64,000 nucleotides of DNA, from contig NZ_BMXF01000002.1 in NCBI RefSeq assembly GCF_014651615.1, forward strand, positions 1,171,629-1,235,628. The letters are read 5' to 3'. A program made the position numbers and the translations under genes. The notes beneath the pieces are model-generated. The model saw only the letters and a list, made by a program, of their open reading frames with translations, had not been told where the DNA came from and made no database searches. Origin of the DNA: Persicitalea jodogahamensis. GTDB taxonomy: Bacteria; Bacteroidota; Bacteroidia; Cytophagales; Spirosomataceae. Numbering within the stretch: the stretch's first letter is position 1; each line of letters starts with the position of its first letter. Shown in pieces: positions 8,931 through 17,328 of this stretch.

Positions 8931-10598
8931 TCAATTTCCCTTTGCCCAGTTATCCCGCAACCCGACAGTCTGGTTGAGAACCACTTTTCCGTCCACGCTA
9001 TCGGAATCTACCGAAAAGTACCCCTTCCGCAACAGCTGAAAAGCTTCGCCGGGCGTTGCGGTCTTGAAGGCAGGCTCGGCACGGGCGGTGATGATCGACA
9101 GCGAGTCGGGGTTGAGGTACTCTTTGAAATCACCTTCCTGCGAGGCCGGATCTTCCACGCGGAAGAGGCGGTCGTACTGCCGGATTTCTACCGGAATGCT
9201 GTGCGCGGCCGATACCCAATGCAAAGTACCTTTCACTTTCAGGCCCGATTCGTCCTGACCGCTTTTGCTATTTTCAATATACGTGCAGCGCACTTCTTCG
9301 ATCGTACCCTCTGCGTTTTTGACAACTTCATCGCAACGAATGATGTACGCGCTTTTCAAGCGCACCATCTGGCCGGGGGCCAGTCGGAAGTACTTCTTGG
9401 GTGGATTTTCCATGAAATCATCCTGCTCGATGTATAGCTCACGCGAAAAGGGCATCTCGCGATCGCCAGTTTCGGGTTTTTCAGGATTATTCTCGCTCAG
9501 GCACATTTCCTCTCTGCCCTCAGGGTAGTTGGTAATCACCACTTTCAGCGGATCGAGGACAGCCATGCGGCGCGGCGCAATGGCATTGAGATCCTCGCGG
9601 ACGCAGAATTCCAGCAAGCTCATATCGATGAGGTTGTCGCGTCGGGCCACGCCAATGCGCTCGCAGAAATTGCGGATGGATGCTGGTGTGTAGCCGCGCC
9701 GCCGCAAGCCCGAAATCGTCGGCATTCGTGGATCGTCCCAACCCGAAACATGGCCCTCCTGTACCAGTTGCAGTAGTTTGCGCTTGCTCATGACGGTGTA
9801 GGTCAGGTTGAGCCGGGCAAATTCATACTGCTTGGAGGGGAAAATGTCCAGCTTTTCGATAAACCAGTCGTACAGCGCACGATGGGGGATAAACTCCAAA
9901 GTACAGATCGAATGCGTGATTTTTTCGATGGCGTCCGACTGACCGTGGGCGAAGTCGTACATCGGGTATATGCACCACTTGTCACCCGTGCGGTGGTGGT
10001 GCGCAAACTTGATGCGGTACATGAATGGGTCGCGCAGGTGCATATTGGGCGAGGCGAGGTCGATTTTGGCCCGCAGTACCCGGCTGCCTTCGGCGAATTC
10101 GCCTTTTCGCATCCGCTCGAAGAGTTCGAGGTTTTCGGCTACGGCGCGGTCACGGTAAGGACCGGGCTTGCCGGGTTCGGTGGGCGTACCTTTCAGGGCG
10201 GCAATTTCCTCTGCTGTGGAATCGTCGACATAAGCCAGACCCTTTTCAATAAGTTTGACGGCAAACGCATAGAGCTGGTCGAAGTAGTCGGAGGCGTAGC
10301 GCTCCTCCACCCAATTGAAGCCCAGCCACTGCACATCATTTTTGATCGAATCGACGTACTCGACATCTTCGGTGGTGGGGTTGGTGTCGTCGAAGCGGAG
10401 GTTGGTGCCGCCGCCGTACTTTTGGGCCAGCCCAAAGTTCAGACAAATGGACTTGGCATGGCCTATGTGCAGGTAGCCGTTAGGCTCGGGCGGGAAGCGC
10501 GTCAGTACTCTGCCTCCGTGTTTATTTTCGCTCAGGTCTTTCTCGACAATCTCCTCGATGAAATTCAGCGTCTTCTCTTCTTTTTTTTCGTCAACCAT
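8931..10598 (-). CDS. glnS: Glutaminyl-tRNA synthetase
   Basis: This 555-residue class I aminoacyl-tRNA synthetase attaches glutamine to tRNA-Gln in the cytoplasm. The HIGH signature appears as [14 protein letters not shown] around residue 40, the KMSKS loop as VMSKRKL around residue 270, and the C-terminal beta-barrel anticodon-binding domains follow. The length matches E. coli GlnRS (554). The motifs and the YPEGREEM segment identify GlnRS rather than GluRS. The frame could start 20 codons earlier at 10658, but the ATG at 10598 gives the expected length. Divergent from truA. Confidence 0.95.
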   Translation of the reverse strand: MVDEKKEEKTLNFIEEIVEKDLSENKHGGRVLTRFPPEPNGYLHIGHAKSICLNFGLAQKYGGGTNLRFDDTNPTTEDVEYVDSIKNDVQWLGFNWVEERYASDYFDQLYAFAVKLIEKGLAYVDDSTAEEIAALKGTPTEPGKPGPYRDRAVAENLELFERMRKGEFAEGSRVLRAKIDLASPNMHLRDPFMYRIKFAHHHRTGDKWCIYPMYDFAHGQSDAIEKITHSICTLEFIPHRALYDWFIEKLDIFPSKQYEFARLNLTYTVMSKRKLLQLVQEGHVSGWDDPRMPTISGLRRRGYTPASIRNFCERIGVARRDNLIDMSLLEFCVREDLNAIAPRRMAVLDPLKVVITNYPEGREEMCLSENNPEKPETGDREMPFSRELYIEQDDFMENPPKKYFRLAPGQMVRLKSAYIIRCDEVVKNAEGTIEEVRCTYIENSKSGQDESGLKVKGTLHWVSAAHSIPVEIRQYDRLFRVEDPASQEGDFKEYLNPDSLSIITARAEPAFKTATPGEAFQLLRKGYFSVDSDSVDGKVVLNQTVGLRDNWAKGN

Positions 10599-10701
10599 AT
10601 GTTCGTTCAAAATTCTTACGGGGCGGCCCGTTCCGTTCATTGTTCTTAGTAATAGCACAGAGAAACTACAACGCTGAACTAAGTAAGAACGATTTGAAAG
10701 C

Positions 10702-10730
10702 CAAAGTTACGATTCTCGGACTTAGGTTTG
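10702..10730. promoter_or_regulatory. Divergent promoter elements for glnS and truA
   Basis: On the minus strand TAACTTTG (10709-10702) and on the plus strand TAGGTTTG (10723-10730) match the Bacteroidota -7 consensus TAnnTTTG and face away from each other between glnS and truA. The upstream -33 TTG elements are not well placed, so the assignment is tentative. Confidence 0.45.
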
Positions 10731-10777
10731 AAAAGAAATTGTTAGGTTGCGGAAAAGCTTGAAAACAGGACGGAACA

Positions 10778-11554
10778 GTGAGGTACTTCATTCAACTAAG
10801 CTACAAAGGCACGGATTTCATCGGCTGGCAGCGGCAAGTCAAGGGGCGTTCGGTGCAACAGACTCTGGAAGAAGCACTCTCGACCATCCTCCGGCAGCCT
10901 ATCGAGATTGTCGGCAGCAGCCGCACCGATGCGGGCGTCCACGCCAGTCAGCAGTTCGCGCACTTCGATCTCGAAAAAGCAATTCCCGATCCCGGTATGG
11001 TAGTTTATCGCATGAACAGCTTACTTCCGAACGATCTGGCAGTCAGGGCCATTTTTCTCGTAGGTGATGATATCCATGCCCGTTTCGCCGCCACGCACCG
11101 TCGTTACGAGTACCGGATCATCCGGCAGAAGAATCCTTTTCTGATCAACGAAGCATACGTCTTCCGTCCTGAGCTGGATCTTCAAAAGATGAATGCCGCC
11201 GCTGCCTTGCTGTTACAACATGACGATTTCGAAAGCTTTAGTAAGGTGCATACCGATGTGAAAACCTTCATTTGTAATATAGTTCAGGCTGAATGGTTTC
11301 TGAAAGACGAGGTACTTTGTTTCAGCGTACAATCAAACCGCTTCCTGCGTGGCATGGTGCGGGGGCTGGTGGGTACATTGCTGGAGGTCGGCACCAATAA
11401 GCTAACCGTAGCTGAATTTGAGAAAATAATATTGGCCAAAAACCGCCAGGCTGCCGGGCCGCAGGCTCCGGCCAAGGGGCTTTTTTTGGTGGAAGTGGGG
11501 TATGAAGAGTCGGTGACCGGCAGCCGACAGCAGGCTGTTGATGGTCCACATTGA
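10778..11554 (+). CDS. truA: tRNA pseudouridine(38-40) synthase
   Basis: This 258-residue enzyme isomerises uridines 38-40 in the anticodon arm of tRNAs. The catalytic aspartate lies in GSSRTDAGVHA around residue 50, and the YKGTDFIGWQ start, the RRYEYRI strand and the FLRGMVR motif are typical of TruA. The start codon is GTG at 10778, which directly yields the family N-terminus MRYFIQLSYKG. The last 13 residues (VTGSRQQAVDGPH) are encoded by a heptamer-periodic repeat element (11514-11541) that has run into the 3' end of the gene, so the C-terminal tail is probably not functional. Confidence 0.93.
   Translation: MRYFIQLSYKGTDFIGWQRQVKGRSVQQTLEEALSTILRQPIEIVGSSRTDAGVHASQQFAHFDLEKAIPDPGMVVYRMNSLLPNDLAVRAIFLVGDDIHARFAATHRRYEYRIIRQKNPFLINEAYVFRPELDLQKMNAAAALLLQHDDFESFSKVHTDVKTFICNIVQAEWFLKDEVLCFSVQSNRFLRGMVRGLVGTLLEVGTNKLTVAEFEKIILAKNRQAAGPQAPAKGLFLVEVGYEESVTGSRQQAVDGPH
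11514..11541 (+). repeat. Heptamer-periodic repeat in the truA 3' end
   Basis: Consecutive 7-base units TGACCGG, CAGCCGA, CAGCAGG and CTGTTGA follow one another. The same style of repeat occurs at 11615, 13572 and 13688. Here it lies inside the coding region of the truA C-terminal tail. Confidence 0.5.
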
Positions 11555-11614
11555 GTGCTATCTTCCTCTAACACTTTTTTGCTTTATCATCAACCAAGTA
11601 TCATAAAATAAAAA

Positions 11615-11649
11615 GGCTGACGGCCAATAGCCGTCAGCCGACAGCTTAA
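11615..11649. repeat. Heptamer-periodic repeat forming a perfect hairpin
   Basis: Units GGCTGAC, GGCCAAT, AGCCGTC, AGCCGAC and AGCTTAA follow in 7-base steps. The first 25 bases fold as a perfect 10-bp stem (11615-11624 with 11630-11639) and a CAATA loop. An A-rich run lies on the left, so on the minus strand the hairpin is followed by a T-rich run and looks like a terminator for transcripts coming from the enolase-superfamily gene through mocA. Confidence 0.6.
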
Positions 11650-11651
11650 AT

Positions 11652-12242
11652 ATGACTATCGGAATAATCATCTTAGCCGCCGGCGCATCACAGCGCATGG
11701 GACTGCCTAAGCAGACGCTCGAAATACAAAAAGGAAAAAGCCTGTTACTGAAAACGGTCGAAACCGCTCTGGCTACCCCTCTGCGGCCGGTGATCGTGGT
11801 AGTGGGTGCCAACAAGGCCGAGGTAGTGCCTGAGTTGGACGGACAGCCTGTTACAATCATCGACAATGCTTTCTGGCAGGAAGGTATGGCCACTTCCGTG
11901 AAAATAGGTTTGGCCGGGCTGTTCATGACAGAACCCAAGCTGGACGGCGTGCTGATGCTCGTTTGCGACCAGCCTTACCTAACTACCCCTTTGCTGGAAC
12001 AAATGGTGGCGACTTTTGAACAATCGGGCAAAAAAGCGGTAGCCTGCCGGTACAAAAAACAGTGGGGGGTACCCGTGCTGGTCGGCCGGGACTTGCTGGC
12101 CGAACTAACCCAGATCACGGGGGACCAAGGCGCCAAGCCTTTGCTCAAAAAACACTTGGCTGATGTAGCGTTCGTTGACTTCGAGCAAGGCATAGTCGAC
12201 CTGGATACTCCGGAGGATTACGCCGCGTACCTGGGAACATAA
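11652..12242 (+). CDS. mocA: MocA-like molybdenum cofactor nucleotidyltransferase
   Basis: This 196-residue protein belongs to the MobA/MocA nucleotidyltransferase group. It shows the NTP-binding start IIILAAGASQRMG-P-K, the DNAFWQEGMATSVKIG segment found in MocA-type proteins, the metal-binding VCDQPYLT motif, and the late GDQGAKPLL motif. MocA transfers CMP to molybdopterin for xanthine dehydrogenase-family enzymes, which fits the hydroxylase subunits at the left of the window. A MobA-like GMP transfer or another sugar-nucleotide role cannot be excluded from sequence alone. It is 97 bases downstream of truA, with a repeat hairpin between, and converges with the enolase-superfamily gene. Confidence 0.82.
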   Translation: MTIGIIILAAGASQRMGLPKQTLEIQKGKSLLLKTVETALATPLRPVIVVVGANKAEVVPELDGQPVTIIDNAFWQEGMATSVKIGLAGLFMTEPKLDGVLMLVCDQPYLTTPLLEQMVATFEQSGKKAVACRYKKQWGVPVLVGRDLLAELTQITGDQGAKPLLKKHLADVAFVDFEQGIVDLDTPEDYAAYLGT

Positions 12243-12282
12243 ATAAAATTCTTCCGGACAGAATCGCAGTGGGGCTGTGCCT

Positions 12283-13566
12283 TTACTCAAAAAACGGTAC
12301 CCCTTCGGCGGCGTATTTCTTCAAGCCTTCTTCGTTGATGTCCACGCCGATACCGGGTTTTTCAGATAGGGTAATAAACCCTTTGTCCACCATCGGCCCA
12401 TCGAAGGTTACGATCTCCTTGTACATTGGGTTCTCGTCGAAATACACCTGCCATTCCAGAATCAGGAAGTTGGGAACGGATGCGCAGACGTGGCAAGACG
12501 ACATGGCGCCCAGGTAGGAGGCCACCATGTGCGGCGCGAACGGTACGTAGTAGAGGTTGGCCAGATTGGCGATGCGCTGCGCCTCGCCGAGACCGCCCGC
12601 TTTCTGCAAGTCAGGCATGATGATGTCCACCGCGCCAAGCTCCAGTAGCTTGCGGAAGCCGTGGGCCAGGTAGTGGTTTTCGCCAGCGCAGATTGGCGTG
12701 TCGGTACCTTCTGAGATGTAGCGATAGGCTTCGGGGTTCTCGGCGGGAATGGGTTCCTCGAGGAAAAGCAGCTTAAGCGGCTCGAACATCTTGGCGATTT
12801 TCTTACCCGTAGTCATGTCATAACGCCCATGGGCATCGACGCAGATGTCGATGTACGGTCCTACGGCCTCGCGCACGGCAGCGATCTGATCATACATGCG
12901 GTCGAGCTCGCCCTGGCTGGCCGTCCAGTTGTAGGCGTCGTACTTGGCGGGATCTTTGGCTTCGTCAATGTCGAACTTCACGGCAGTATAGCCCGCCTTC
13001 ACGGCATCTTTGGCAGCCTTGGCAAAATCCTCTGGTTTTGGACCTTCGGTACGGTAAGCCGCCGTATCGCAATACACCCGGATTTTGTCTCGAAACTTCC
13101 CGCCCAGCAGCTGATAAATTGGCATCCCGTACGCTTTGCCCACCAGATCCCAGAGGGCAGTTTCGACGGCCGTAAGTACCGAGATGTACATGCCCGCCTG
13201 CGCTCCCTTGAAAAACCCTGCACGACGGATGTCTTCGAACAACCGATGGACATTCAGCGGACTCTTGCCCTCCAACTGCCTGCCCATCGTCTTTACCAGG
13301 TGGTAAGTACCCGGTACGGCGTCCACTCCCTCACCGCAGCCATAAATATCCTGATTGGTGTAAATTTTTACAAAAAGACTATAACCACCGCGAATAAATC
13401 CACACTTCAAACCGGTAATTCTGAGATCCGAAGGTTTGGATGACATCGGCGTACGCTCGACGGCATCTACCAGTCCATTGCCGTAAGTCGAGCCGGCATA
13501 AGCCGCCAGCGCGCTGGCAAGAACGCCTTTTTGTAGAAAGGAGCGGCGGGAGTTTTTAGTTTCCAT
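12283..13566 (-). CDS. Exported mandelate racemase/enolase superfamily dehydratase
   Basis: This 427-residue protein is a mandelate racemase/muconate lactonizing enzyme of the D-galactonate dehydratase-like subgroup. The N-terminal capping domain runs to about residue 160 and the barrel follows, with metal ligands visible as D in DICVDAHGR, E in LEEPIP and E in CAGENH, and a conserved histidine in FAPHMV. Such enzymes abstract the proton alpha to a carboxylate, commonly dehydrating sugar acids. It starts with a twin-arginine signal (SRRSFLQKG) and an alanine-rich hydrophobic stretch, so the folded enzyme is probably exported to the periplasm, which is unusual for this family. A G10 tract lies about 65 bases upstream of its start. 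The exact substrate is unknown. Confidence 0.87.
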   Translation of the reverse strand: METKNSRRSFLQKGVLASALAAYAGSTYGNGLVDAVERTPMSSKPSDLRITGLKCGFIRGGYSLFVKIYTNQDIYGCGEGVDAVPGTYHLVKTMGRQLEGKSPLNVHRLFEDIRRAGFFKGAQAGMYISVLTAVETALWDLVGKAYGMPIYQLLGGKFRDKIRVYCDTAAYRTEGPKPEDFAKAAKDAVKAGYTAVKFDIDEAKDPAKYDAYNWTASQGELDRMYDQIAAVREAVGPYIDICVDAHGRYDMTTGKKIAKMFEPLKLLFLEEPIPAENPEAYRYISEGTDTPICAGENHYLAHGFRKLLELGAVDIIMPDLQKAGGLGEAQRIANLANLYYVPFAPHMVASYLGAMSSCHVCASVPNFLILEWQVYFDENPMYKEIVTFDGPMVDKGFITLSEKPGIGVDINEEGLKKYAAEGVPFFE

Positions 13567-13571
13567 AAATA

Positions 13572-13606
13572 GGCTATCGGCTTTCAGCTTTCGGCAGTCG
13601 GCCTTT
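13572..13606. repeat. Heptamer-periodic repeat upstream of the dehydratase gene
   Basis: Five consecutive units GGCTATC, GGCTTTC, AGCTTTC, GGCAGTC and GGCCTTT fit the pattern RGCNNTC. This is the cleanest copy of the heptamer repeat in the window and starts six bases before the dehydratase start codon on the minus strand, i.e. in its leader. Confidence 0.7.
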
Positions 13607-13630
13607 TTTAGTTTTTGTGATTGAGAAAGA

Positions 13631-13640
13631 GGGGGGGGGG
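13631..13640. repeat. G10 homopolymer in an upstream region
   Basis: A run of ten G residues (flanked by AGA and AGG) lies 65-75 bases upstream of the minus-strand dehydratase gene and downstream of rraA. Such tracts are prone to slippage; a promoter-spacing effect is possible. Confidence 0.7.
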
Positions 13641-13687
13641 AGGATTTGTTTTAACAGAAAGATGAAGAAGGCAACTCATTCAGTTTC

Positions 13688-13735
13688 AGCTATCAGACAT
13701 TTTTGCAAAAGCCGAGAGCCAACGGCCGACCGCTC
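13688..13735. repeat. Degenerate heptamer-periodic repeat
   Basis: Units AGCTATC, AGACATT, then after a gap AAGCCGA, GAGCCAA, CGGCCGA and CCGCTCC continue the 7-base spacing. The element ends right at the stop codon of the RraA-like gene. Confidence 0.5.
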
Positions 13736-13736
13736 C

Positions 13737-14687
13737 TCACCAGGTACGGCCCTTCAGGAATTCCGCCACTTGCTCCTTCGGGACGGGTAACTCACTCATG
13801 TGATCGTTTAGCCACTTGGAAAAGTCTTTCTCGATATCGTCGGTCCAGCGGTTGTCGATTTGGCCGGGTGTGTACTTCTGCTCGCGGAGGCGCAGGTGGC
13901 CGAACATATCACGTAGCCGCACGATTTCGGAGGTCTTAACTACCTGCTCTACCAAATGCGGCGGGATGAAAATGACGCCGCCGTCGCGGCCAAGTACCAC
14001 GTCGCCGGGCAGTACCATGGCGTCGCCGATGCGGGTGGGCTGGTTGATGCCCGTAAGGGTGGTGTTCAGGTCGCCGTCGGGGTTGTTTAGGTGGTGGGAA
14101 GGGTGATACGTGCGGAAGAATGAAGTAAAACCGCCGATTTCCCTCAAACCAGAAATGTCGCGGATGGCCCCGTCGTACACGATGCCGTTGCCCGTCTTGG
14201 CGTAAATCGAGTTGCCTAGATTGTCTCCAATCGTCGGGCCATCATTATGAAAGCCGTGGTGGTCTGCCACGTAGACGTCGCGCTTCACCAGCAGGTCGAT
14301 CGGCCAGGCATTTTGTGACTTGATGCGTCCGTCCTGGTTGTGTCCCTTTTCGTCGTACACCCGCTGCACGTCGGGGCGGCCCGGCATGAAGGTGGCCGTC
14401 AGGGCACGGCCTACCAGCACGCTATCGGGGTTGATCGTCATCCAGTTTTCGGTGTACTGGTGGCGGAAATTCTTGTTTTTTAGCACCGCCCAGGCTTCTT
14501 CAAGGGTGGCCTTTTTCAGGCGATCCAGCAGCTCGTCGGGTACTTTGGGGCGACCATCGGGGAAGCGCTCGCCCTTCCATTCGGGCGTGAGCATCAGGAG
14601 GTCAGCCTTCGATATTTGCTGGGCGTAGGTCGTGATCGCCGCGCAAAATAGGAGTAGTGCCAGCAGGAAGCGGTATTGAAATTTCAT
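13737..14687 (-). CDS. Exported RraA-like aldolase-family protein
   Basis: This 316-residue protein has a Sec signal peptide (MKFQYRFLLALLLFCAAITTYAQ) and an RraA-like fold. The motif GNGIVYDGAIRD matches the family's G-x-x-x-DG-x-RD, which in 4-hydroxy-4-methyl-2-oxoglutarate/oxaloacetate aldolases binds divalent metal and substrate. The PGDVVLGRDGGVIFIPPHL motif near the C-terminus is also typical. Members are either pyruvate aldolases or RNase E regulators; the signal peptide argues for the enzyme role outside the cytoplasm. It lies upstream of, and on the same strand as, the exported enolase-superfamily gene, so both may process a sugar acid in the periplasm. Confidence 0.82.
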   Translation of the reverse strand: MKFQYRFLLALLLFCAAITTYAQQISKADLLMLTPEWKGERFPDGRPKVPDELLDRLKKATLEEAWAVLKNKNFRHQYTENWMTINPDSVLVGRALTATFMPGRPDVQRVYDEKGHNQDGRIKSQNAWPIDLLVKRDVYVADHHGFHNDGPTIGDNLGNSIYAKTGNGIVYDGAIRDISGLREIGGFTSFFRTYHPSHHLNNPDGDLNTTLTGINQPTRIGDAMVLPGDVVLGRDGGVIFIPPHLVEQVVKTSEIVRLRDMFGHLRLREQKYTPGQIDNRWTDDIEKDFSKWLNDHMSELPVPKEQVAEFLKGRTW

Positions 14688-14893
14688 GAAGCGTCGAAGT
14701 TGGGAATAACGATTTTAGAGAAAAGGGGTGGGGGAGGCCCTTTTACTTATTCCGATGGACGCTGATGGCTAGTCTGAATCTCTTCTTAACCCTGTATTGA
14801 ACAATACCGGATAACGTTCAAATCAGGATCTTTTGTGGTGATCGTCTCTGACGGGTGAGTTGAAATAACGGATTCGATTAATACCAAATTTAT

Positions 14894-15502
14894 CTATAAG
14901 GTATAATCTATAGCCAATCCTTCCTGACCACGAATCATTATTCTTTTTGAGTCTTGTAGATTCTTTTCGGACCTGGTCAACAACTTGATAAGAGTGAAAT
15001 TCAATCTTTTATTTTTCACTTTCTCGACAATGGTTTTCAGAATGTAGTTTTCGTCGATCATGTAGTTGTCGTAATCATCGAGCACTATTTCGTCGTCGAT
15101 TTGAAATAGGATCGACTTTTCTTTTATATCAACGTGCTTCTCTTTGAAATCATTGAGGGAGATAAAATTCGGCCTATAATCCGCTTTTGTTTCAATCGAT
15201 ACCTTCGCAGGATACTTCACGCCATTGACTTCAATCTCACCCTTTTCAACAGATACATCTTGAACGTATCTGGGATTCATACCTTTAAAATTATATTCAC
15301 TGACCTGATTTCCGTTGATGAAAAAGGCCGCATTTATGTTCTGTCCCTAAACTTTGCTTTTGTATATTACCTGTATCGTGGTATCCGTTTGAAAAGCAAG
15401 ATCTGGTTTTAACAGTTTTAGCCCGTTGAGTTTTTCATGCTGTGTTTGACCGAAGCAAACGGTTGACAAAACGATTGCGGAAGCGGCAAGCAGACTTTTC
15501 AT
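14894..15502 (-). pseudogene. Secreted protein gene interrupted by an in-frame amber codon
   Basis: Reading from the ATG at 15502, the frame encodes a clear signal peptide (MKSLLAASAIVLSTVCFGQ) and 51 residues, then a TAG at 15349-15347, and continues in the same frame for another 151 codons without a stop until 14894. The part after the stop starts GQNINAAFFINGNQVSEYNF and resembles the plug-like segments with INPxxIxSVxVxKG seen in Bacteroidota secreted proteins. The downstream part has its own ATG at 15280 but would then lack a signal peptide. One base change restores a 202-residue secreted protein. It is lower in GC than its neighbours. Function unknown. A sequencing error, a real nonsense mutation or readthrough could explain it. 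Confidence 0.75.
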
Positions 15503-15648
15503 AGTTTTATTGTTTTGTGTTCTTATAGGTTGCCATTACTGTATCATTTTTCGGGGTAATCCATGCTACTGAAAGTGCGTAACTGGCAGTCTGGTATCAA
15601 GCAAGATTTCAACCGCGCGGTGTCCACTTGCAAAATACACCAAATCCC

Positions 15649-16008
15649 TTAAAACCCAATCCGCTCCCGCTCCGCCTTTCGGGCAATCTCCGTCCGTACC
15701 CACTCGTGAAATTTGCTTTTCCATTGGCCGATTTCCTGGTGCAGTCGGGCGTTCTCGTGGCGCAGGGCTTCGTTGTCGCGGCGGAGCCATTCGGTTTCGC
15801 TGAGGGAAGCGTTTTCCAGGCCCAGCAGGGTGGGCAAGGGTACTTCAAGGAGCGCAGCGACGGATTCCAGGCGGGAGAGGGGCGGCTCGGTGCGGCCGCG
15901 CTCGATGTCGCCGTAGGCCGAGGTGGACAGGCCCAGCCCGTCGGCCATATTTTCCTGAGATAGCCCCTTTTGTTGTCGCAACTGCCGGATGCGTTCAGAA
16001 AGATTCAT
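15649..16008 (-). CDS. XRE-family DNA-binding regulator
   Basis: This 119-residue protein has an N-terminal HTH_3 domain (residues 4-60; RIRQLRQQKGLSQENMADGL, then YGDIERGRTEPP) followed by a coiled-coil region of about 40 residues (LRRDNEALRHENARLHQEI) that probably mediates dimer formation. It ends in a basic tail. Regulators with this layout are common in Bacteroidota; target genes are unknown. It is a single gene with a long upstream region shared with clpP. Confidence 0.85.
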   Translation of the reverse strand: MNLSERIRQLRQQKGLSQENMADGLGLSTSAYGDIERGRTEPPLSRLESVAALLEVPLPTLLGLENASLSETEWLRRDNEALRHENARLHQEIGQWKSKFHEWVRTEIARKAERERIGF

Positions 16009-16373
16009 AGTCCGTTTTGAATTAGTGATTGAGTGAGTAGTTGTTCCATGGTATGGGGGGATGGTTTTTTAATTCTCTCATTTTCAAAATCACTCATTCT
16101 TCATTATAAAAGTTAGATGAGATCCGCCAAACGAATGATTTTAACCCTAAAGAAATGAAAAATCATGGTTGATTTTCACAAATCCCGACAATTTGTCGCC
16201 CGTACCGACGAGTGAATGTGTCATGATTGACCAACTTTGTGCTTGGAAAGGGGATTGGCCCGGTTCTGGTAGCTCGAAACTATGCCCCGTTCGTTTTCGT
16301 TGTGTAAAAATTCCGAAACCGGGTAAAACCCTTTTCTAGATTTTATTTTATTCAAAAACTACTCAAACAAATA
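16009..16373. other. Intergenic region between XRE regulator and clpP
   Basis: No gene is seen in these 365 bases. Close to the regulator start the sequence repeats variants of GTGATTGAGTGAG (16026-16038) and, inverted, AAAATCACTCATTC (around 16086-16099), followed by GAATGATTTT (around 16133-16142). These could be autoregulatory sites of the XRE protein. The A/T-rich 16330-16373 part is the probable clpP leader. Confidence 0.35.
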
Positions 16374-17060
16374 ATGGACTACGGAAAAGAATTCAGAAAA
16401 TACGCCGTACATCACATGGGCCTCAACGGCTCCACGGTGGATGGCTACATGAACCACACGATTGAAAACATGACCCGCGCCGTCATTGAGGAACGCCCGA
16501 TGAACTTCCGTGAGGTGGATGTGTTCTCGCGCCTTATGGCCGACCGCATCATCTTTATGGGTACGGCCGTGGACGACAACATCGCTAACATCGTGGTGGC
16601 GCAGTTGCTGTTCCTCGAATCGGCTGATGCCAAGAAAGACGTGCTGATGTACATCAACAGCCCCGGCGGCTCGGTCTACGCCGGCCTGGGTATCTACGAC
16701 ACCATGCAGTACGTGCGGCCCGACGTGGCGACGGTCTGCACCAGCCTGGCCGCCTCGATGGGCGCGGTACTGCTGGCGGGTGGTGCGGCAGGCAAGCGCT
16801 CAGCCCTACCCCACGCACGGGTAATGATTCACCAGCCTTCGGGCGGCGCGCAGGGACGCTCGACCGATATCGAGATCACGGCCCGCGAAATCGTCAAGAT
16901 CCGCGAAGAACTTTACGAAATCCTGGCTGATCACACGGGCAAGGATGTGAAAGACATTGAGAAGGATTCGGACAGCGATAAGTGGTTCCGCGCCAGCGAG
17001 GCCAAGGAATACGGCTTGATCGACGAAGTGCTAACCCGCGAAAAGTCGAAGGAAAAATAA
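16374..17060 (+). CDS. clpP: ATP-dependent Clp protease proteolytic subunit
   Basis: This 228-residue serine peptidase forms the tetradecameric proteolytic chamber that works with ClpX to degrade tagged or misfolded proteins in the cytoplasm. The catalytic triad is visible: Ser128 in SLAASMGA, His153 in MIHQPSGG and Asp202 in SDSDKWF, with the 25-residue Ser-His spacing of the family. The oxyanion strand INSPGGSV is present. The N-terminal 45 residues form a longer propeptide-like extension than in E. coli, as is usual in Bacteroidota. clpX follows 268 bases downstream, with a strong terminator between, so the two have separate transcripts. Confidence 0.95.
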   Translation: MDYGKEFRKYAVHHMGLNGSTVDGYMNHTIENMTRAVIEERPMNFREVDVFSRLMADRIIFMGTAVDDNIANIVVAQLLFLESADAKKDVLMYINSPGGSVYAGLGIYDTMQYVRPDVATVCTSLAASMGAVLLAGGAAGKRSALPHARVMIHQPSGGAQGRSTDIEITAREIVKIREELYEILADHTGKDVKDIEKDSDSDKWFRASEAKEYGLIDEVLTREKSKEK

Positions 17061-17095
17061 GCACCGCTGGATAATTTTTTGTCCACCGATAGGGT

Positions 17096-17132
17096 TCATT
17101 CGTGAACCTTATCGGTTTTTTTATTGCTTTGC
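17096..17132 (+). terminator. Rho-independent terminator of clpP
   Basis: A 13-bp stem with one G-U pair (17096-17108 with 17113-17125) closes a TTCG tetraloop and is followed by seven T residues. It separates clpP from clpX. Confidence 0.92.
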
Positions 17133-17328
17133 AAGGAAATCCAACTTGGTTCAGGAGTCAAAAAAACTGAACTTTGTGGAAGCTTCCGAAACTACCTTCC
17201 AAAATTTGAATCGAAGATTAAGGGAATTTTAAATTGCAATACGGTTATTACGAGTTATTTATTTACTGACAGTTGATCCGGATTTTTCTATTCTCCCACT
17301 CTCTCATTCACATATTCAAAATTGATAA

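Noticed and set aside
9882-10649. Open frame of 255 codons opposite glnS
   Set aside because: It is antisense to an intact, conserved glnS and has no family features.
12829-13443. Open frame of 204 codons on the plus strand
   Set aside because: It is antisense to the dehydratase gene and has no domain or start signals.
11514-13735. Heptamer repeats as transposon ends or CRISPR
   Set aside because: No transposase gene, no target duplication and no spacer structure is present.
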